DNA of 64,000 nucleotides, from assembly GCA_964537685.1 (NCBI GenBank), contig CAZICM010000001.1, positions 186,001 to 250,000 of the forward strand, in the 5' to 3' direction. Origin of the DNA: CAZICM01 sp964537685. Lineage in GTDB: Bacteria > Myxococcota_A > Polyangia > Polyangiales > Polyangiaceae. Shown here piece by piece: positions 10,801-17,492 of this stretch. How positions within the stretch are numbered: position 1 is the first letter of the stretch; every line of letters begins with the position of its first letter. A program made the position numbers and the translations under genes. Below the pieces are notes generated by a model. The model did not search any database. It was given only the letters and a program-made list of their open reading frames with translations, and was not told the origin of the DNA.

Positions 10801-11870
10801 TTGTCGCGGGCTCTTTTGAGGCCGGCGAGCAATTGATCGCCATCTACAAAGAACGCCGCACCGCGCACACCCAAGACATTCTCACGGTGCGCAAGCATCA
10901 GGCCGCGCTCTTGCCGGGAGACGAAAGCGCTCTTCAACAACTGCGCGAAGCCGCGCTCGCCGACGGCAACCACACCTATGCCCATGCCATCGAGCATGTG
11001 CTGTCGGCCTTTAACAAAGACGCCGAAAATACCGTCCTGGCGCCGCCTCTATCGGCTCATCACGAAGCCGCCGAACACATCAAATCGCTGCTCATCGGAA
11101 CCAGCGCAACCCCTGTGCACGAAGCGCTTTCCATCGTGTGGGAAACGGGCGTGTACCGGCGCGATATCGCGCAGTGCGGGCTAAGCGGCGTTCCCAGGCT
11201 TATTCCCGGCGGCGGAAGTTCCATCGCCGAACTGTGGGGCGCTGTTGGCCGCGCGCTTGGCCTTGCCCGCACAGCCCTCTTTTTTCAGCGCAGCTCATCC
11301 GCTCCAGCGCTTTCTGTATTGCCCTTGTCGCCTCCCGGCGTGCTTCTTTCCGGCGATGCTCAGCGCGAATCCACCGAGCTTGCCTATCTATTTGGCTCTG
11401 CCGCCGTCGGCGCGATGCCCGAGCATGTACTCGTCAATGCCTTACCCGAAACGGTCTTGCTTACCCTGCTCAACGCGCTCATCGCCGCGTTTGGCCCCGT
11501 CGGCGAAGCGCCTCAGCGCGATCCCGCCGTTGTCCGGCTCGGTCAAAATCTCTGGCAACTCATCCCGCCGCGCGGTGCCCGCCGCCTTCATGAAATTTGC
11601 TCCGATCCCTCGCGCATTAACCCCCAAGCCGCGCTTTCAGGAACCCGGCGCATCATGAGAAGGGCCGGCCTGTTCGCCTGTGGTGATCTCCGCATCGCTC
11701 TTCAGCAAACGGTGGAAGAACTAAAGCTCGATACCACCATCGACGGACTCAATGCACTCCGGCAAGCGTGCGAAGCCCATCCAGCCCTTGCCGATCTCGT
11801 TAAGCTTGCAACCAGCTCGGAATACGCCGACGCCCGCTTTTACGCGGCGACAACGCACGAGCGGCGCTGA
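4890..11870 (+). CDS. Giant TPR-repeat protein (2326 aa), function unknown
   Basis: An uninterrupted 2326-residue reading frame made almost entirely of amphipathic helical repeats rich in Ala, Leu, Glu and Arg. TPR consensus pieces recur throughout (for example AIAFLKSAHELAPNH near residue 1540 and AITELETLLENDADD near 1610). No signal peptide, membrane segment or catalytic motif was found. The last 450 residues differ: a short Ala/Pro/Ser linker near residue 1935 is followed by a more globular region containing LIPGGGSSIAELWG. It is probably a cytoplasmic scaffold. Similar very long TPR proteins are typical of myxobacterial genomes, but I cannot name a function. The start ATG at 4890 is the first in frame and has no strong ribosome site. 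It lies 17 bp upstream of the next gene. Confidence 0.8.
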   Translation: MIPPSPELPKETSPNRAPARGKTMPPPELLDRAAPDSAGSIVLEQARIEAPVSRHVGARADEAYWRGQLDEMCALGDEVGERQASVALARVLAARGTDLDTAVSLAERALELGEDASLRADLAGWLSGLGQHARAAQMWLAMVQEDKPQEAARILVKAAVLFARAQEAQAAVEALERAARLDAHQPMANEILGTLAGWEPPVVAPEAAAASFLDAASRREAAKEREATFEDRLRAFEIAPHDEAAASSLAGALAARGKHGAGDEVLRWHAAIVAESNAEQAFALHHKRMLTSLLAGDYTSAVGAMLDGWLDGDVESDASGEVDELLSKAGLYDLLAVRLQCRADKLQGEARAFVLQSLAELYAGPLEHPDEAAEIWVEVLACDPDHPKALDSLRAYAIQRRDYGPLADALIRVGEGVELHGPPKPDAPRRAELLKVLVSIADKELKNRALASWAEQRLSAAAKREDKEADASRGRAARTQSIMMRSIDPEEDDAMAAAVALDSASTLEQRIEALRRLANIYAGRPHVRAEYMDVLAELSAALPGEKKFVAALERLAFRTGDFEPLDKVMRAWIEDGAEGEELVRARLWLTTLTRRKGDEAFALEQAAPLLVEAPTQRRALCAVLFAAARVGDAERRADALVRLAGVLKAPVRAAMLAVASDLYAAIGSAELSARAAELSAEADTSYARAFITLAAMPIARPGRAHAALLERAIGATVPRASSCEVLSAHLEARGETGLALAWTQRWVALRPGCPRAIMALVDRACSLSDAQKITEALAWVLAQPKPPAELEPGVTKALGVLARIDRVKALKLARKALDGFGPDLSGLRAELLKMADEMGDQALAISALERWLSAAEVPDEQAASVLLDLSDRRLRARDYDGAARELVRALDRGGDIAELLSRAENIESAMRERGSAPSSDALISIGALRARVLVTINEADAQHAAGEAWRRMAGLWWDLAFDRRSADAAFFLASQLLHTGPSMYARDLCSFAGAEDAITMLVARAETLTDAHEQKSRASLYIEAANLANAASMPAMALSLASSAIDIDPTRSDAVVLIERAAQKGAGIDVLDQAYERLANAALGSYGKKAAHYRASRQLERRGAEERALHHAVACFEAFPGVGHAFALLVRLAERTGQTADVVRVIQRAAENSPAEERADWYKRAASVAALGRDGAALRFEMLLNALHISPERRTVDLVSGAIRELLKQGTEAETIAMRFERAISSVLKRLEGPEGVRTAIALAQTALRVLGNVHIGTLVIEAALEIDGDLEEYTALNSDIPALARNSAEANRLLDTIQKALAKPYSSIGVSVLAFAGKLAAAMGRPKESAVLLLQAIRRDPDIDELVCEADSAVHDLHDADLLLAFDQAVPAARRLEALLQLSEQRERQGREQDVVPLLERALLSPELHGEARDQVVTRLRRRLSLEGKSADIEALLRTELKRSDHSPLAKQRMARDLASILTAQGDHRAAFDIFAAALSASPIDASLLEELRHLGRRLPDRERHVNTLSDLATRVRDNQSRVAVLTELSDLLEELGRADEAIAFLKSAHELAPNHIKALEGLERDAAAHADHETVAALLAQRIALLPPEQQRTLRLRRAAVLEQRLGRVAEAITELETLLENDADDRSALRFLSDIFEHQKDANRALPLFMRLVTLSDSPEEKAEYAQRAANASLEAGDLDTARAVMNDAEAYMPEAPLLVLRCNIARRAGQLDELADGLEALSAMEDILPEQKAQMLLEASEAASAAGKETRALELVRKAFRLAPDEPGCVLEAARLEYRMRDSISAAARQGMLEHLVRIEPLLSPHQIDLHTFLLAEALDAASLQDRAVHLLVHRSEEETAGALIQLGMAQRLVKAKKWKEALPLFETALHGDLHGIRTRGQIALEGAEAAVSSGDLDTSVRFLNMAASEPDTKDAALRRTRDITKKRPAESAPASAAAPPASASPSSTWTMPAGHEADEAALLMELVAGSFEAGEQLIAIYKERRTAHTQDILTVRKHQAALLPGDESALQQLREAALADGNHTYAHAIEHVLSAFNKDAENTVLAPPLSAHHEAAEHIKSLLIGTSATPVHEALSIVWETGVYRRDIAQCGLSGVPRLIPGGGSSIAELWGAVGRALGLARTALFFQRSSSAPALSVLPLSPPGVLLSGDAQRESTELAYLFGSAAVGAMPEHVLVNALPETVLLTLLNALIAAFGPVGEAPQRDPAVVRLGQNLWQLIPPRGARRLHEICSDPSRINPQAALSGTRRIMRRAGLFACGDLRIALQQTVEELKLDTTIDGLNALRQACEAHPALADLVKLATSSEYADARFYAATTHERR

Positions 11871-11887
11871 TCAGCGCGGAGGCTCCC

Positions 11888-12658
11888 ATGCACAATTTCC
11901 TCCTCATCGGCCTGTGCGGCCTTATTCGTCATTGTTCAATCGCGTATGTAACCCAGCGCAAACACGCCCTGACACATCTGTCACGGCGGCTCGCTCAAAC
12001 ACCGGCCAAATCCGCGAAAAACACGCCTCCGCGGGCCGGCGGGGCATTGGCACGAAGCTCGCTCTTAGCGGGTCTCAGCTTCATGTGCTGCTCATGCTTG
12101 GTTCTCTCGGCTCCCGAATTTGAAGAGCCCGATCAGACCCCTCCATTTTTGATCGCCACCGCCGCCGATCCCGATCCCCGCGAATTTGTGCTCGTGCTCG
12201 ATGAAGACAAGCGCAAAGACTTCGGCGCCGCCGTCCTATCCGAGGACCGGGGAGAACCCGTACAAGTAGCTCTCTACATCGACTACGGCATCTCGAATGC
12301 CGCGGGTCATCCCTTCTTCCGCTCCATCGCCGAGTTTCCTGAAATCCCCGCCGGCACCATGGCCGAAGGCCCGCGCGCCGTCTCGACCCAATGGTTTTTG
12401 GATACGGCCAATGTCGAACCCGGCTGCCATTCCGTCACCATGATCGTGACGCACCATTTCGACTACAGAAACTGCCCCAAACGCATGTCGGACTCCAGCC
12501 AGCTTCAATGGAAAGTCCTGCGCTGCGCGACCACCGATACCTGTCCCACCATCGATCCGGTCAAGGATTGCCCAAACTCCCAAGAGAACCCACTTTCGTC
12601 CTGCCCCCCCGAATCCTCGGGCGAGACAACCATGAGCCAGTCAGCAGGTGATTTATGA
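11888..12658 (+). CDS. Secreted or lipid-anchored protein of unknown function
   Basis: A 256-residue protein with a ribosome site (GGAGG) 7 bases before ATG 11888. About 55 basic residues precede a hydrophobic stretch (SSLLAGLSFMCCSCLVLS), after which the sequence becomes acidic and secreted-like (PEFEEPDQTPPFL). The cysteines at the end of the hydrophobic stretch suggest a lipoprotein. The unusually long N-terminus means the true start may be further in. The mature part has a beta-rich look and several conserved-type cysteines. The stop overlaps the ATG of the next gene (ATGA), so the two secreted proteins are probably made together. No function is recognised. Confidence 0.7.
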   Translation: MHNFLLIGLCGLIRHCSIAYVTQRKHALTHLSRRLAQTPAKSAKNTPPRAGGALARSSLLAGLSFMCCSCLVLSAPEFEEPDQTPPFLIATAADPDPREFVLVLDEDKRKDFGAAVLSEDRGEPVQVALYIDYGISNAAGHPFFRSIAEFPEIPAGTMAEGPRAVSTQWFLDTANVEPGCHSVTMIVTHHFDYRNCPKRMSDSSQLQWKVLRCATTDTCPTIDPVKDCPNSQENPLSSCPPESSGETTMSQSAGDL

Positions 12659-14400
12659 GCCCCCGTCTTGTCTTTCCATGGCCATTTCTGTTCGCTGCGG
12701 CGCCGGCGCTCGCATCGGCGGCTTGCGGCATTCCCTTTCGCGATGCCGAGAGCCTTCAGGCCAATACATGCCAAAGCGCAAGCGATTGCGGCCCCGGCGC
12801 TCTGTGCGTGCCAGCCGGCGAGATATCGCTGTGCGCCGCCCCCAAAGCCGAACTCAGCGGACTCTTGCTTGAAGTCCGCCCGCCCGCCCAAGCCGCAAAT
12901 GCAACGACCCAATCGTTTCTCATCGCCGCCGAACAGCAGGGCCTCGTCCTTCAAAACATCACATCAGGAAACGTTCACTTCAGTCCTGTCCTGCCATCGC
13001 CTGTCCGCATCTCCAAAGGCGTCATTCAATGCATTGCCGACAAAACCTCGATCGCCGCAAAAATTGAATTCGCGCGCGTGGCGCCCTTTGCCGGCTTAAA
13101 CACCAAACCGGCCTCCGCAGATGCCATCAAAAACGGCGGCGACACCGACTACACCTTTGAAACCGAATTCCCTCCGGGCACCTACGACATCTACGTCGAG
13201 CCCGCCGAAAGCGTCACTTGCGGCGGCCTACCCCTTCCGCCCGTGTTCATTCCAGAAAAAGAAATCGCCACAGACACCACCTTCCAGCTCGAGCTCGAGC
13301 CTGCGCGCCACCTGATCGGCCAAATCACAACCTCACCCGGCATGAGCCTCACAGGCTGGACACTTCAAGTTATCGATCAAGACAAAGGCCGCCGGATTTC
13401 GGACATTCAAATCCTCGACCAGCCCAGCCCCACGCTGCCTGCCGCCATCAGCGTTCACTACAACCTCATTTCATCGCTCAAGCTCAAGCCTGTCCTGCGC
13501 CTTTCTCCGCCGCCCGATGTCCCCTTGCCCACGGTCTTCTGGGATCTCGCCGCTATCGATCTTCTCGGGCAAAACAAGGTGGATCTTCAACTTTCACAAT
13601 TGGTCTTGGAACAGCGCAAGGTCGCCGGACATGTCTTTGGCCAAAACGCCCAGGCCATCATCTCGACGCTCACCTTTCAGAGCACCGTCCTTTCAGGCTT
13701 TGAAAACGCTGCCTACACCATCACCAAAGACACCAGCGCCGGCGGCGTTTTTCAGGACATCGGACTGCCTCCGGGCACCTACCGCGTCATGGCTCAGCCC
13801 ATCGACGACGAAACCAAAGCCATCCGCGAAGTAGAGTGGAAAATTGAAAACGATCCGCTCAACTGCTTCTGCGGCCAAGTCGTCACGCTGAACGACAAAA
13901 TCACGCTTCAAGGCAGCGTCAGCACACCCTCGCAAGGACTCATTCAAGAGGCGGATATCGTCATCAGCCCATCTCTGCCCACGCCGCCCTCCTATCTCGA
14001 TCGCGAACTCGGACGCGTGCCCTTTCTGCCCCGCGAAGCCATTGGCTATGTGAGCGGCGGCGCATTCGCCGTTCCGCTCGATCCAGGTGAAATCGACTTC
14101 TATGTCCGCCCCAAACCCAACTCCGGCTACCCCTGGCTCGTCCGCCATCGCCTCGACGTACAAGCCGACGCCGAAGGCAACTTCTCCAGCCTGGGCCCCA
14201 TCAGCATTCCTCATCCGCTCGTCGTGTCGGGCACGATCGCCGACGCCGAAAGCCTAGGCATCGCAGGAGCCACCGTACGAGCATGGCTTCCCGTTCCCGA
14301 TGAAACAGGCACCACCAGCACCGCCATTCAGATTGCCGAAACGCTTACCGGCGAAGGAGGACAGTATGTGCTCCTGCTTCCGCCCTCGATTTCCCCCTGA
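12655..14400 (+). CDS. Secreted/lipoprotein with repeated beta-sandwich (carboxypeptidase-regulatory-like) domains
   Basis: A 581-residue exported protein. The N-terminus is a signal sequence ending in ASAACG, which may be a lipobox or a normal cleavage site. It is followed by CQSASDCGPGALCV, a cysteine pattern frequent in myxobacterial secreted proteins. The rest is beta-rich. Near the C-terminus VVSGTIADAESLGIAGATVRAW resembles a CarboxypepD_reg-like domain, and earlier repeats contain LPPGTYRV and FPPGTYDI, the same edge-strand pattern. It starts 4 bp inside the previous gene. A structural or binding role at the outer membrane is inferred; there is no catalytic motif. Confidence 0.75.
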   Translation: MSPRLVFPWPFLFAAAPALASAACGIPFRDAESLQANTCQSASDCGPGALCVPAGEISLCAAPKAELSGLLLEVRPPAQAANATTQSFLIAAEQQGLVLQNITSGNVHFSPVLPSPVRISKGVIQCIADKTSIAAKIEFARVAPFAGLNTKPASADAIKNGGDTDYTFETEFPPGTYDIYVEPAESVTCGGLPLPPVFIPEKEIATDTTFQLELEPARHLIGQITTSPGMSLTGWTLQVIDQDKGRRISDIQILDQPSPTLPAAISVHYNLISSLKLKPVLRLSPPPDVPLPTVFWDLAAIDLLGQNKVDLQLSQLVLEQRKVAGHVFGQNAQAIISTLTFQSTVLSGFENAAYTITKDTSAGGVFQDIGLPPGTYRVMAQPIDDETKAIREVEWKIENDPLNCFCGQVVTLNDKITLQGSVSTPSQGLIQEADIVISPSLPTPPSYLDRELGRVPFLPREAIGYVSGGAFAVPLDPGEIDFYVRPKPNSGYPWLVRHRLDVQADAEGNFSSLGPISIPHPLVVSGTIADAESLGIAGATVRAWLPVPDETGTTSTAIQIAETLTGEGGQYVLLLPPSISP

Positions 14401-14464
14401 TCCTTTCCTGAGCATTGTTTGAAAGGGGGTACACCTTGCCCTTGCCGCGCGATAATCTCGCACT

Positions 14465-15664
14465 GTGGCCGGTGAGAACGTCCGTGGAATGAACCAGCCC
14501 GCGGCTTTTTCGCCGGATACGCCTGAAGGCGCGGACAATGCGCACGCCGCGCCGCCCGAGCTTCCTCAGCGCGACCTCAAAGCCGCCCTCCACGAAGTCG
14601 CCAATGCGCTGACGGTGGTTGTGGGCTGGCTTGGGCGAGCTCAAACCGGTGAAGCCGAATCCGTTCCCATCGCGCTCGATATCGCCAAAAAACGCGCCGA
14701 ACAAGCCCGAACCATCGTTCGCCGCGCCATCGGCACCGACACAGCACCCGAGCCTCCGGCCACCGTTGCATCGATTGTGCGCGATGCCGTGCTGGGCCTA
14801 GAGCCCGAGGCCAGCCGCAAACACATCGTCATTTGCAGCCAAATCAAAGGCGATCGAGATGCGGAGCTCATCGAACATGGCAGCTCCGTCCTTCAAATTC
14901 TCACCAACCTCTTGCTCAACGCCATTTCGGCCTCTCCCGAAGGCGCCCCCATCGAACTCGGCGTCGAACCAGCGGGACCCGGCACTCTTCTCTTCAGCGT
15001 CAGCGACCAGGGGCCCGGAATCGCCGCCGAACGCAGAGCCACCCTCTTCGATGCGGGCAAAACCACACGCGCAGGCGGAGCGGGCATTGGCTTAAGACAC
15101 GCAGCCTCGCTTGCCCGCGATGGCCAGGGCGAACTCAGGCTCGCCGGAACAGAACGCGGAGCCCGCTTTGAACTCCTGTGGCCCAGCAGGCCGCCCAGCA
15201 GCGAAAACACATCCGCCAAACCAGACGCCGAACGCAACACCGCCCACGCCGCCCACACCCCACTGCATCCCCAAAGCCTCGCCGGCCAGCGCATCCTGCT
15301 CGTGGAAGACGACGAAGCGATCATCGAACTGCTCGATACCGTCCTCACAGGGCGCGGAGCCTCCATCCACACCGTGAACAGCAACGCCGCATTAAACAGC
15401 GCCCTCGCCTCCAATCCAGGCGCCTATAGCGCGGCGCTCGTCGACCTATCCCCGATACGCGACGACATCGCGGGCGCCTTCATGGCCATGCATCAAGCCA
15501 ACCCTGGCATCCGCGTCTTCTTCATCACGGGCAGCGCATCACCGCTACCCTCGCTGCCGCCCTCATCCCACGCCGCCTGGATTCGAAAGCCCTTTGACGT
15601 AAGCGAAATCATCAGCGCCCTCGTCTCCGCGGCCGAAAAAAACAAAGCCACAACGAAAGCTTGA
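14465..15664 (+). CDS. Cytoplasmic hybrid histidine kinase with C-terminal receiver
   Basis: A 399-residue two-component protein with no membrane segment. A phosphoacceptor-type helix with LHEVANALTVVVGW lies near residue 40. A HATPase domain follows, with N box (LTNLLLNAI), G1 (DQGPGIA) and G2 (GGAGIGL). After a linker, a receiver domain starts near residue 278 (ILLVEDDEAI), with phospho-acceptor Asp in ALVDLS and the conserved Lys in WIRKPF. No sensor domain is seen, so the input signal is unknown. The start is GTG 14465, with an in-frame ATG at 14489 as an alternative. The stop codon overlaps the -35 box of the tRNA-Leu promoter. Confidence 0.88.
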   Translation: MAGENVRGMNQPAAFSPDTPEGADNAHAAPPELPQRDLKAALHEVANALTVVVGWLGRAQTGEAESVPIALDIAKKRAEQARTIVRRAIGTDTAPEPPATVASIVRDAVLGLEPEASRKHIVICSQIKGDRDAELIEHGSSVLQILTNLLLNAISASPEGAPIELGVEPAGPGTLLFSVSDQGPGIAAERRATLFDAGKTTRAGGAGIGLRHAASLARDGQGELRLAGTERGARFELLWPSRPPSSENTSAKPDAERNTAHAAHTPLHPQSLAGQRILLVEDDEAIIELLDTVLTGRGASIHTVNSNAALNSALASNPGAYSAALVDLSPIRDDIAGAFMAMHQANPGIRVFFITGSASPLPSLPPSSHAAWIRKPFDVSEIISALVSAAEKNKATTKA

Positions 15665-15688
15665 CATCGCCGGCAAACTCGCTACGGT
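15661..15688 (+). promoter_or_regulatory. Likely sigma70-type promoter of tRNA-Leu
   Basis: TTGACA at 15661-15666, a 16-base spacer, then TACGGT at 15683-15688. The tRNA begins 14 bases later. The -35 box is a perfect consensus; the -10 box is weaker. Confidence 0.6.
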
Positions 15689-15701
15689 GCGGGCCGCCTT
15701 C

Positions 15702-15783
15702 GCGAAGGTGGCGGAATTGGCAGACGCACTAGCTTGAGGTGCTAGCGGGTAACACCGTGCGGGTTCAAGTCCCGCCCTTCGCA
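15702..15783 (+). tRNA. tRNA-Leu (anticodon GAG)
   Basis: A full cloverleaf can be folded by eye. The acceptor stem is GCGAAGG pairing with CCTTCGC (15776-15782) and the discriminator base is A 15783. The anticodon loop CTTGAGG has GAG at 15736-15738. There is a long class II variable arm, and the T loop is GGTTCAAGTCC. It closely resembles E. coli leucine tRNAs. CCA is not encoded. The 3' end from 15768 is the integration core of the element, so the last 16 bases of this tRNA belong to the repeated core, yet the tRNA remains intact. Confidence 0.95.
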
Positions 15784-16256
15784 CTAACTAGAGAATATTC
15801 GTTCTTCCCCTTTGCCCGCCGCACGGCGGGCGCTGACTGACCATACGCGCAGCTCTTCGCCGGAGGGGCGCCCTCGGGCGCGCTTTCGGCGGCGGGCTTT
15901 TTGTCGCCGGTCGTGTTGGTGGTGCCCGGGAGGCCGTGCGCCTCCATGAAGGCCGAAAGGAGCTCGGCCCGGTGCTGTTTTTCCTCGTCTTCAAGCGTGC
16001 CCGCGGCCGCCTCACCGCTAAACAGGCTTGCATAATTGGCCATCCACCATTGCGGCTCGTGGCGAAATGGGTCGCCCTTGGCGAGCTTTTCAAGCAGCAC
16101 GGCCGCCTCTTTTTGAAACCTCAAACGCGCCGTGATGGTGCGCGTGGGGAGGGTGGATGCGTTTGGGCTGACCAGGCGCCCCAGGATAAAACCGTCGTTA
16201 AGGATCACCAACTCGCCCGTTGGGCGCTTTGGTCTTTTTGAATTTGCATCGTCCAT
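15765..16256 (-). CDS. N-terminal part of attP-spanning gene, truncated by integration
   Basis: The start is ATG 16256, chosen over an in-frame GTG at 16262 because AAGGTG lies just upstream. The frame encodes 163 residues and meets TGA only after reading through the attachment core into host tRNA sequence. The final codon inside the element core is ACT, ending exactly at 15768. When the element ends are joined, reading continues in the same frame into codon CTT at 32402 and on to 31782, giving 369 residues. The N-terminal 95 residues look globular (GELVILNDGF, WWMANYASLF). The part near the core is a Pro/Ala-rich linker. No known domain is recognised and no helix-turn-helix is evident. It is the first gene of the leftward operon that includes the integrase. 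Confidence 0.75.
   Translation of the reverse strand: MDDANSKRPKRPTGELVILNDGFILGRLVSPNASTLPTRTITARLRFQKEAAVLLEKLAKGDPFRHEPQWWMANYASLFSGEAAAGTLEDEEKQHRAELLSAFMEAHGLPGTTNTTGDKKPAAESAPEGAPPAKSCAYGQSAPAVRRAKGKNEYSLVSAKGGT
15768..15784 (+). repeat. attL core (17-bp direct repeat in the tRNA 3' end)
   Basis: The sequence AGTCCCGCCCTTCGCAC occurs here and again at 32403-32419 in the same orientation. The bases on either side differ between the copies. It covers the T-arm and acceptor end of tRNA-Leu, the usual target of tyrosine integrases. Confidence 0.93.
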
Positions 16257-16534
16257 AGTCACCTTTTTTAATCAATCGAGTTTTGATGCGTTTTGATTAT
16301 CGTGTTACGTAAAATGCAATCGTGTGTTTGTCGTGTCCTCCTATGCGCCGCCACGCGGCGCGCTTTGGGTGTGCGGCACGGCCTGCCGTGTTGATGTGCG
16401 GGGCGAGCCGCACCGAAGCCGCACAAGGAAAATGGGGCGCCGTGGCGCCAAGGGGCGAGCCGCACCGCGCTTTTGGTGTATTTGCGGTGCTGAAAACGCC
16501 TACCTGAACGCCTGCGCGGGGCCTAGGAAAGCGC
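16257..16534. promoter_or_regulatory. Leftward promoter/operator region with TAATCAA palindrome
   Basis: Upstream of the attP-spanning gene lies TAATCAA (16269-16275) facing TTGATTA (16293-16299), perfect 7-bp arms. Within it TTTTGAT repeats at 16281 and 16291, exactly 10 bp apart, as expected for side-by-side protein dimers. The neighbouring ribbon-helix-helix or Fis-like protein is a candidate ligand. Further upstream a 15-base direct repeat (GGGCGAGCCGCACCG) occurs at 16401 and 16453. A CTAGG-containing inverted repeat (16519-16526 with 16546-16553) overlaps the end of the lipoprotein gene and could be its terminator. No credible gene is seen in this stretch. Confidence 0.5.
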
Positions 16535-16948
16535 CTAGGGATAAGCTAGGCCCGCCCTTGCAAATCCCGTCTCTTCGTAGGCCACCCCATTCCATTGGTA
16601 GCTTACTACCGCGCCCGCTATGGGCGCCGCTTGGACTACTACTAGGTTTCTGTGCCCTTTTGTCTCTTTCCCTTCAACCGTGACGAGGTGCCCGTTTACC
16701 TGCCCAGCAAATCGAAAACAGTCTCCTTCGCTTAAGTAGATCTCTTGTCTGCAAAGCACTTCGCATCCGCGAGGCACCGCAAAATCCTCCTTTCCGTCGT
16801 GGTTCAAATCGGGAAGCGTCGCCACGTCCGCCTTGTTGTCGGCTCTTTCAAAAACCCATTCGTTTTCTTTGCACGGCTCATCACTCACTCGCTGGCCGCC
16901 CGAGCACCCAATCAACAACACGAACGCCATCGAGACTGACGTTCTCAC
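16535..16948 (-). CDS. Small lipoprotein of the element with a calcium-loop-like motif
   Basis: The 137-residue product starts at GTG 16948. The overlap GTGA with the upstream gene's stop and a GGAGGAAAA ribosome site support this start. A signal peptide ends in the lipobox LLIGC, so the mature protein is lipid-anchored from Cys15. The mature part contains DLNHDGKEDF, the DxNxDGxxD loop seen in FG-GAP/VCBS-like calcium sites, and three further cysteines. The gene is next to attL and paired with a DNA-binding gene, so it is likely expressed in the lysogen. Lipoproteins in this position often change the host surface or block superinfection; here that is only inference. Confidence 0.72.
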   Translation of the reverse strand: MRTSVSMAFVLLIGCSGGQRVSDEPCKENEWVFERADNKADVATLPDLNHDGKEDFAVPRGCEVLCRQEIYLSEGDCFRFAGQVNGHLVTVEGKETKGHRNLVVVQAAPIAGAVVSYQWNGVAYEETGFARAGLAYP

Positions 16949-17112
16949 TTTTCCTCCATGGTGGTTTTGTGCAGCGTCCTAACCGCTTGTTCAATGACCT
17001 GCCCGGCCCGGTTCATCCCAAATTCTTTCTGGAGTTGTTCAACCAGCTTCCATGCCTCCTTGGTCAACGTCACTTTCCGCGTTTCCGTTTCTAAAATCCC
17101 TTGGCGTCCCAC
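16945..17112 (-). CDS. 55-residue ribbon-helix-helix (Arc/CopG-like) DNA-binding protein
   Basis: The start is GTG 17112, with AAGGAGG 7 bases upstream. The stop at 16945 overlaps the lipoprotein start. The core RKVTLTKEAWKLVEQL, then NRAGQVIEQAVRTL, has the expected strand-helix-helix pattern. The strand alternates basic/polar and hydrophobic residues and would sit in the DNA major groove as a dimer. It is a candidate repressor for the nearby palindrome upstream of 16256 or for its own promoter. It lies divergent from the Fis-like gene at 17241, an arrangement like a lysis-lysogeny control region. The family call rests on this short pattern. Confidence 0.65.
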   Translation of the reverse strand: MGRQGILETETRKVTLTKEAWKLVEQLQKEFGMNRAGQVIEQAVRTLHKTTMEEK

Positions 17113-17240
17113 TATTGGCCCTCCTTGCGGCCTGTTGTGGTCGTTGTATGTCGCCTCTTCGGCGCTGTCAACAACAAAAAGCGCACCGCTGCCCTAGGCC
17201 CCTTTTCATAACCCTCCGGCGTGTGAGCCTGGGTCGCGCG

Positions 17241-17456
17241 ATGGATTTTCAGCGGGAAAAAAGGTTGCTTGTTGAGTTCTTCGAGCGGTTCGCCGTGCTG
17301 CGCGCGCTCGAAAAAACAAGTGGAAATCACTCACGCGCGGCGCGCGAGCTTGGGATGGACGCGGCAAGCTTCCGGCGATTACTTCGCCGCCTTGGGTGCT
17401 CGCGCGAGACCCCAAAATCTAAAGTCAAGCGAAATCGTTTCCGTATTACAAAATAG
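17241..17456 (+). CDS. 71-residue Fis-type helix-turn-helix protein
   Basis: The C-terminal half (HSRAARELGMDAASFRRLLR) matches the Fis/NtrC DNA-binding helix-turn-helix. The N-terminal half (REKRLLVEFFERFAVLRALE) is helical and could dimerise. The start is ATG 17241; an in-frame GTG at 17223 is an alternative, and neither has a strong ribosome site. It is the first rightward gene of the element, divergent from the ribbon-helix-helix gene, with about 130 bp between them for promoters. It is probably a regulator of the rightward (virion) genes or a recombination helper like Fis. Confidence 0.7.
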   Translation: MDFQREKRLLVEFFERFAVLRALEKTSGNHSRAARELGMDAASFRRLLRRLGCSRETPKSKVKRNRFRITK

Positions 17457-17492
17457 GTCACACCTGCCCGGCTGTTCAGGCGCGGTCTTATT

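Noticed and set aside
16268..16465. 65-residue leftward frame before the split gene
   Set aside because: GTG start without ribosome site, Arg/His-rich composition, and overlap with the operator and repeats; likely non-coding.
16324..16683. 119-residue rightward frame antisense to the lipoprotein
   Set aside because: Overlaps the well-supported lipoprotein gene and has low-complexity composition typical of GC-rich shadow frames.
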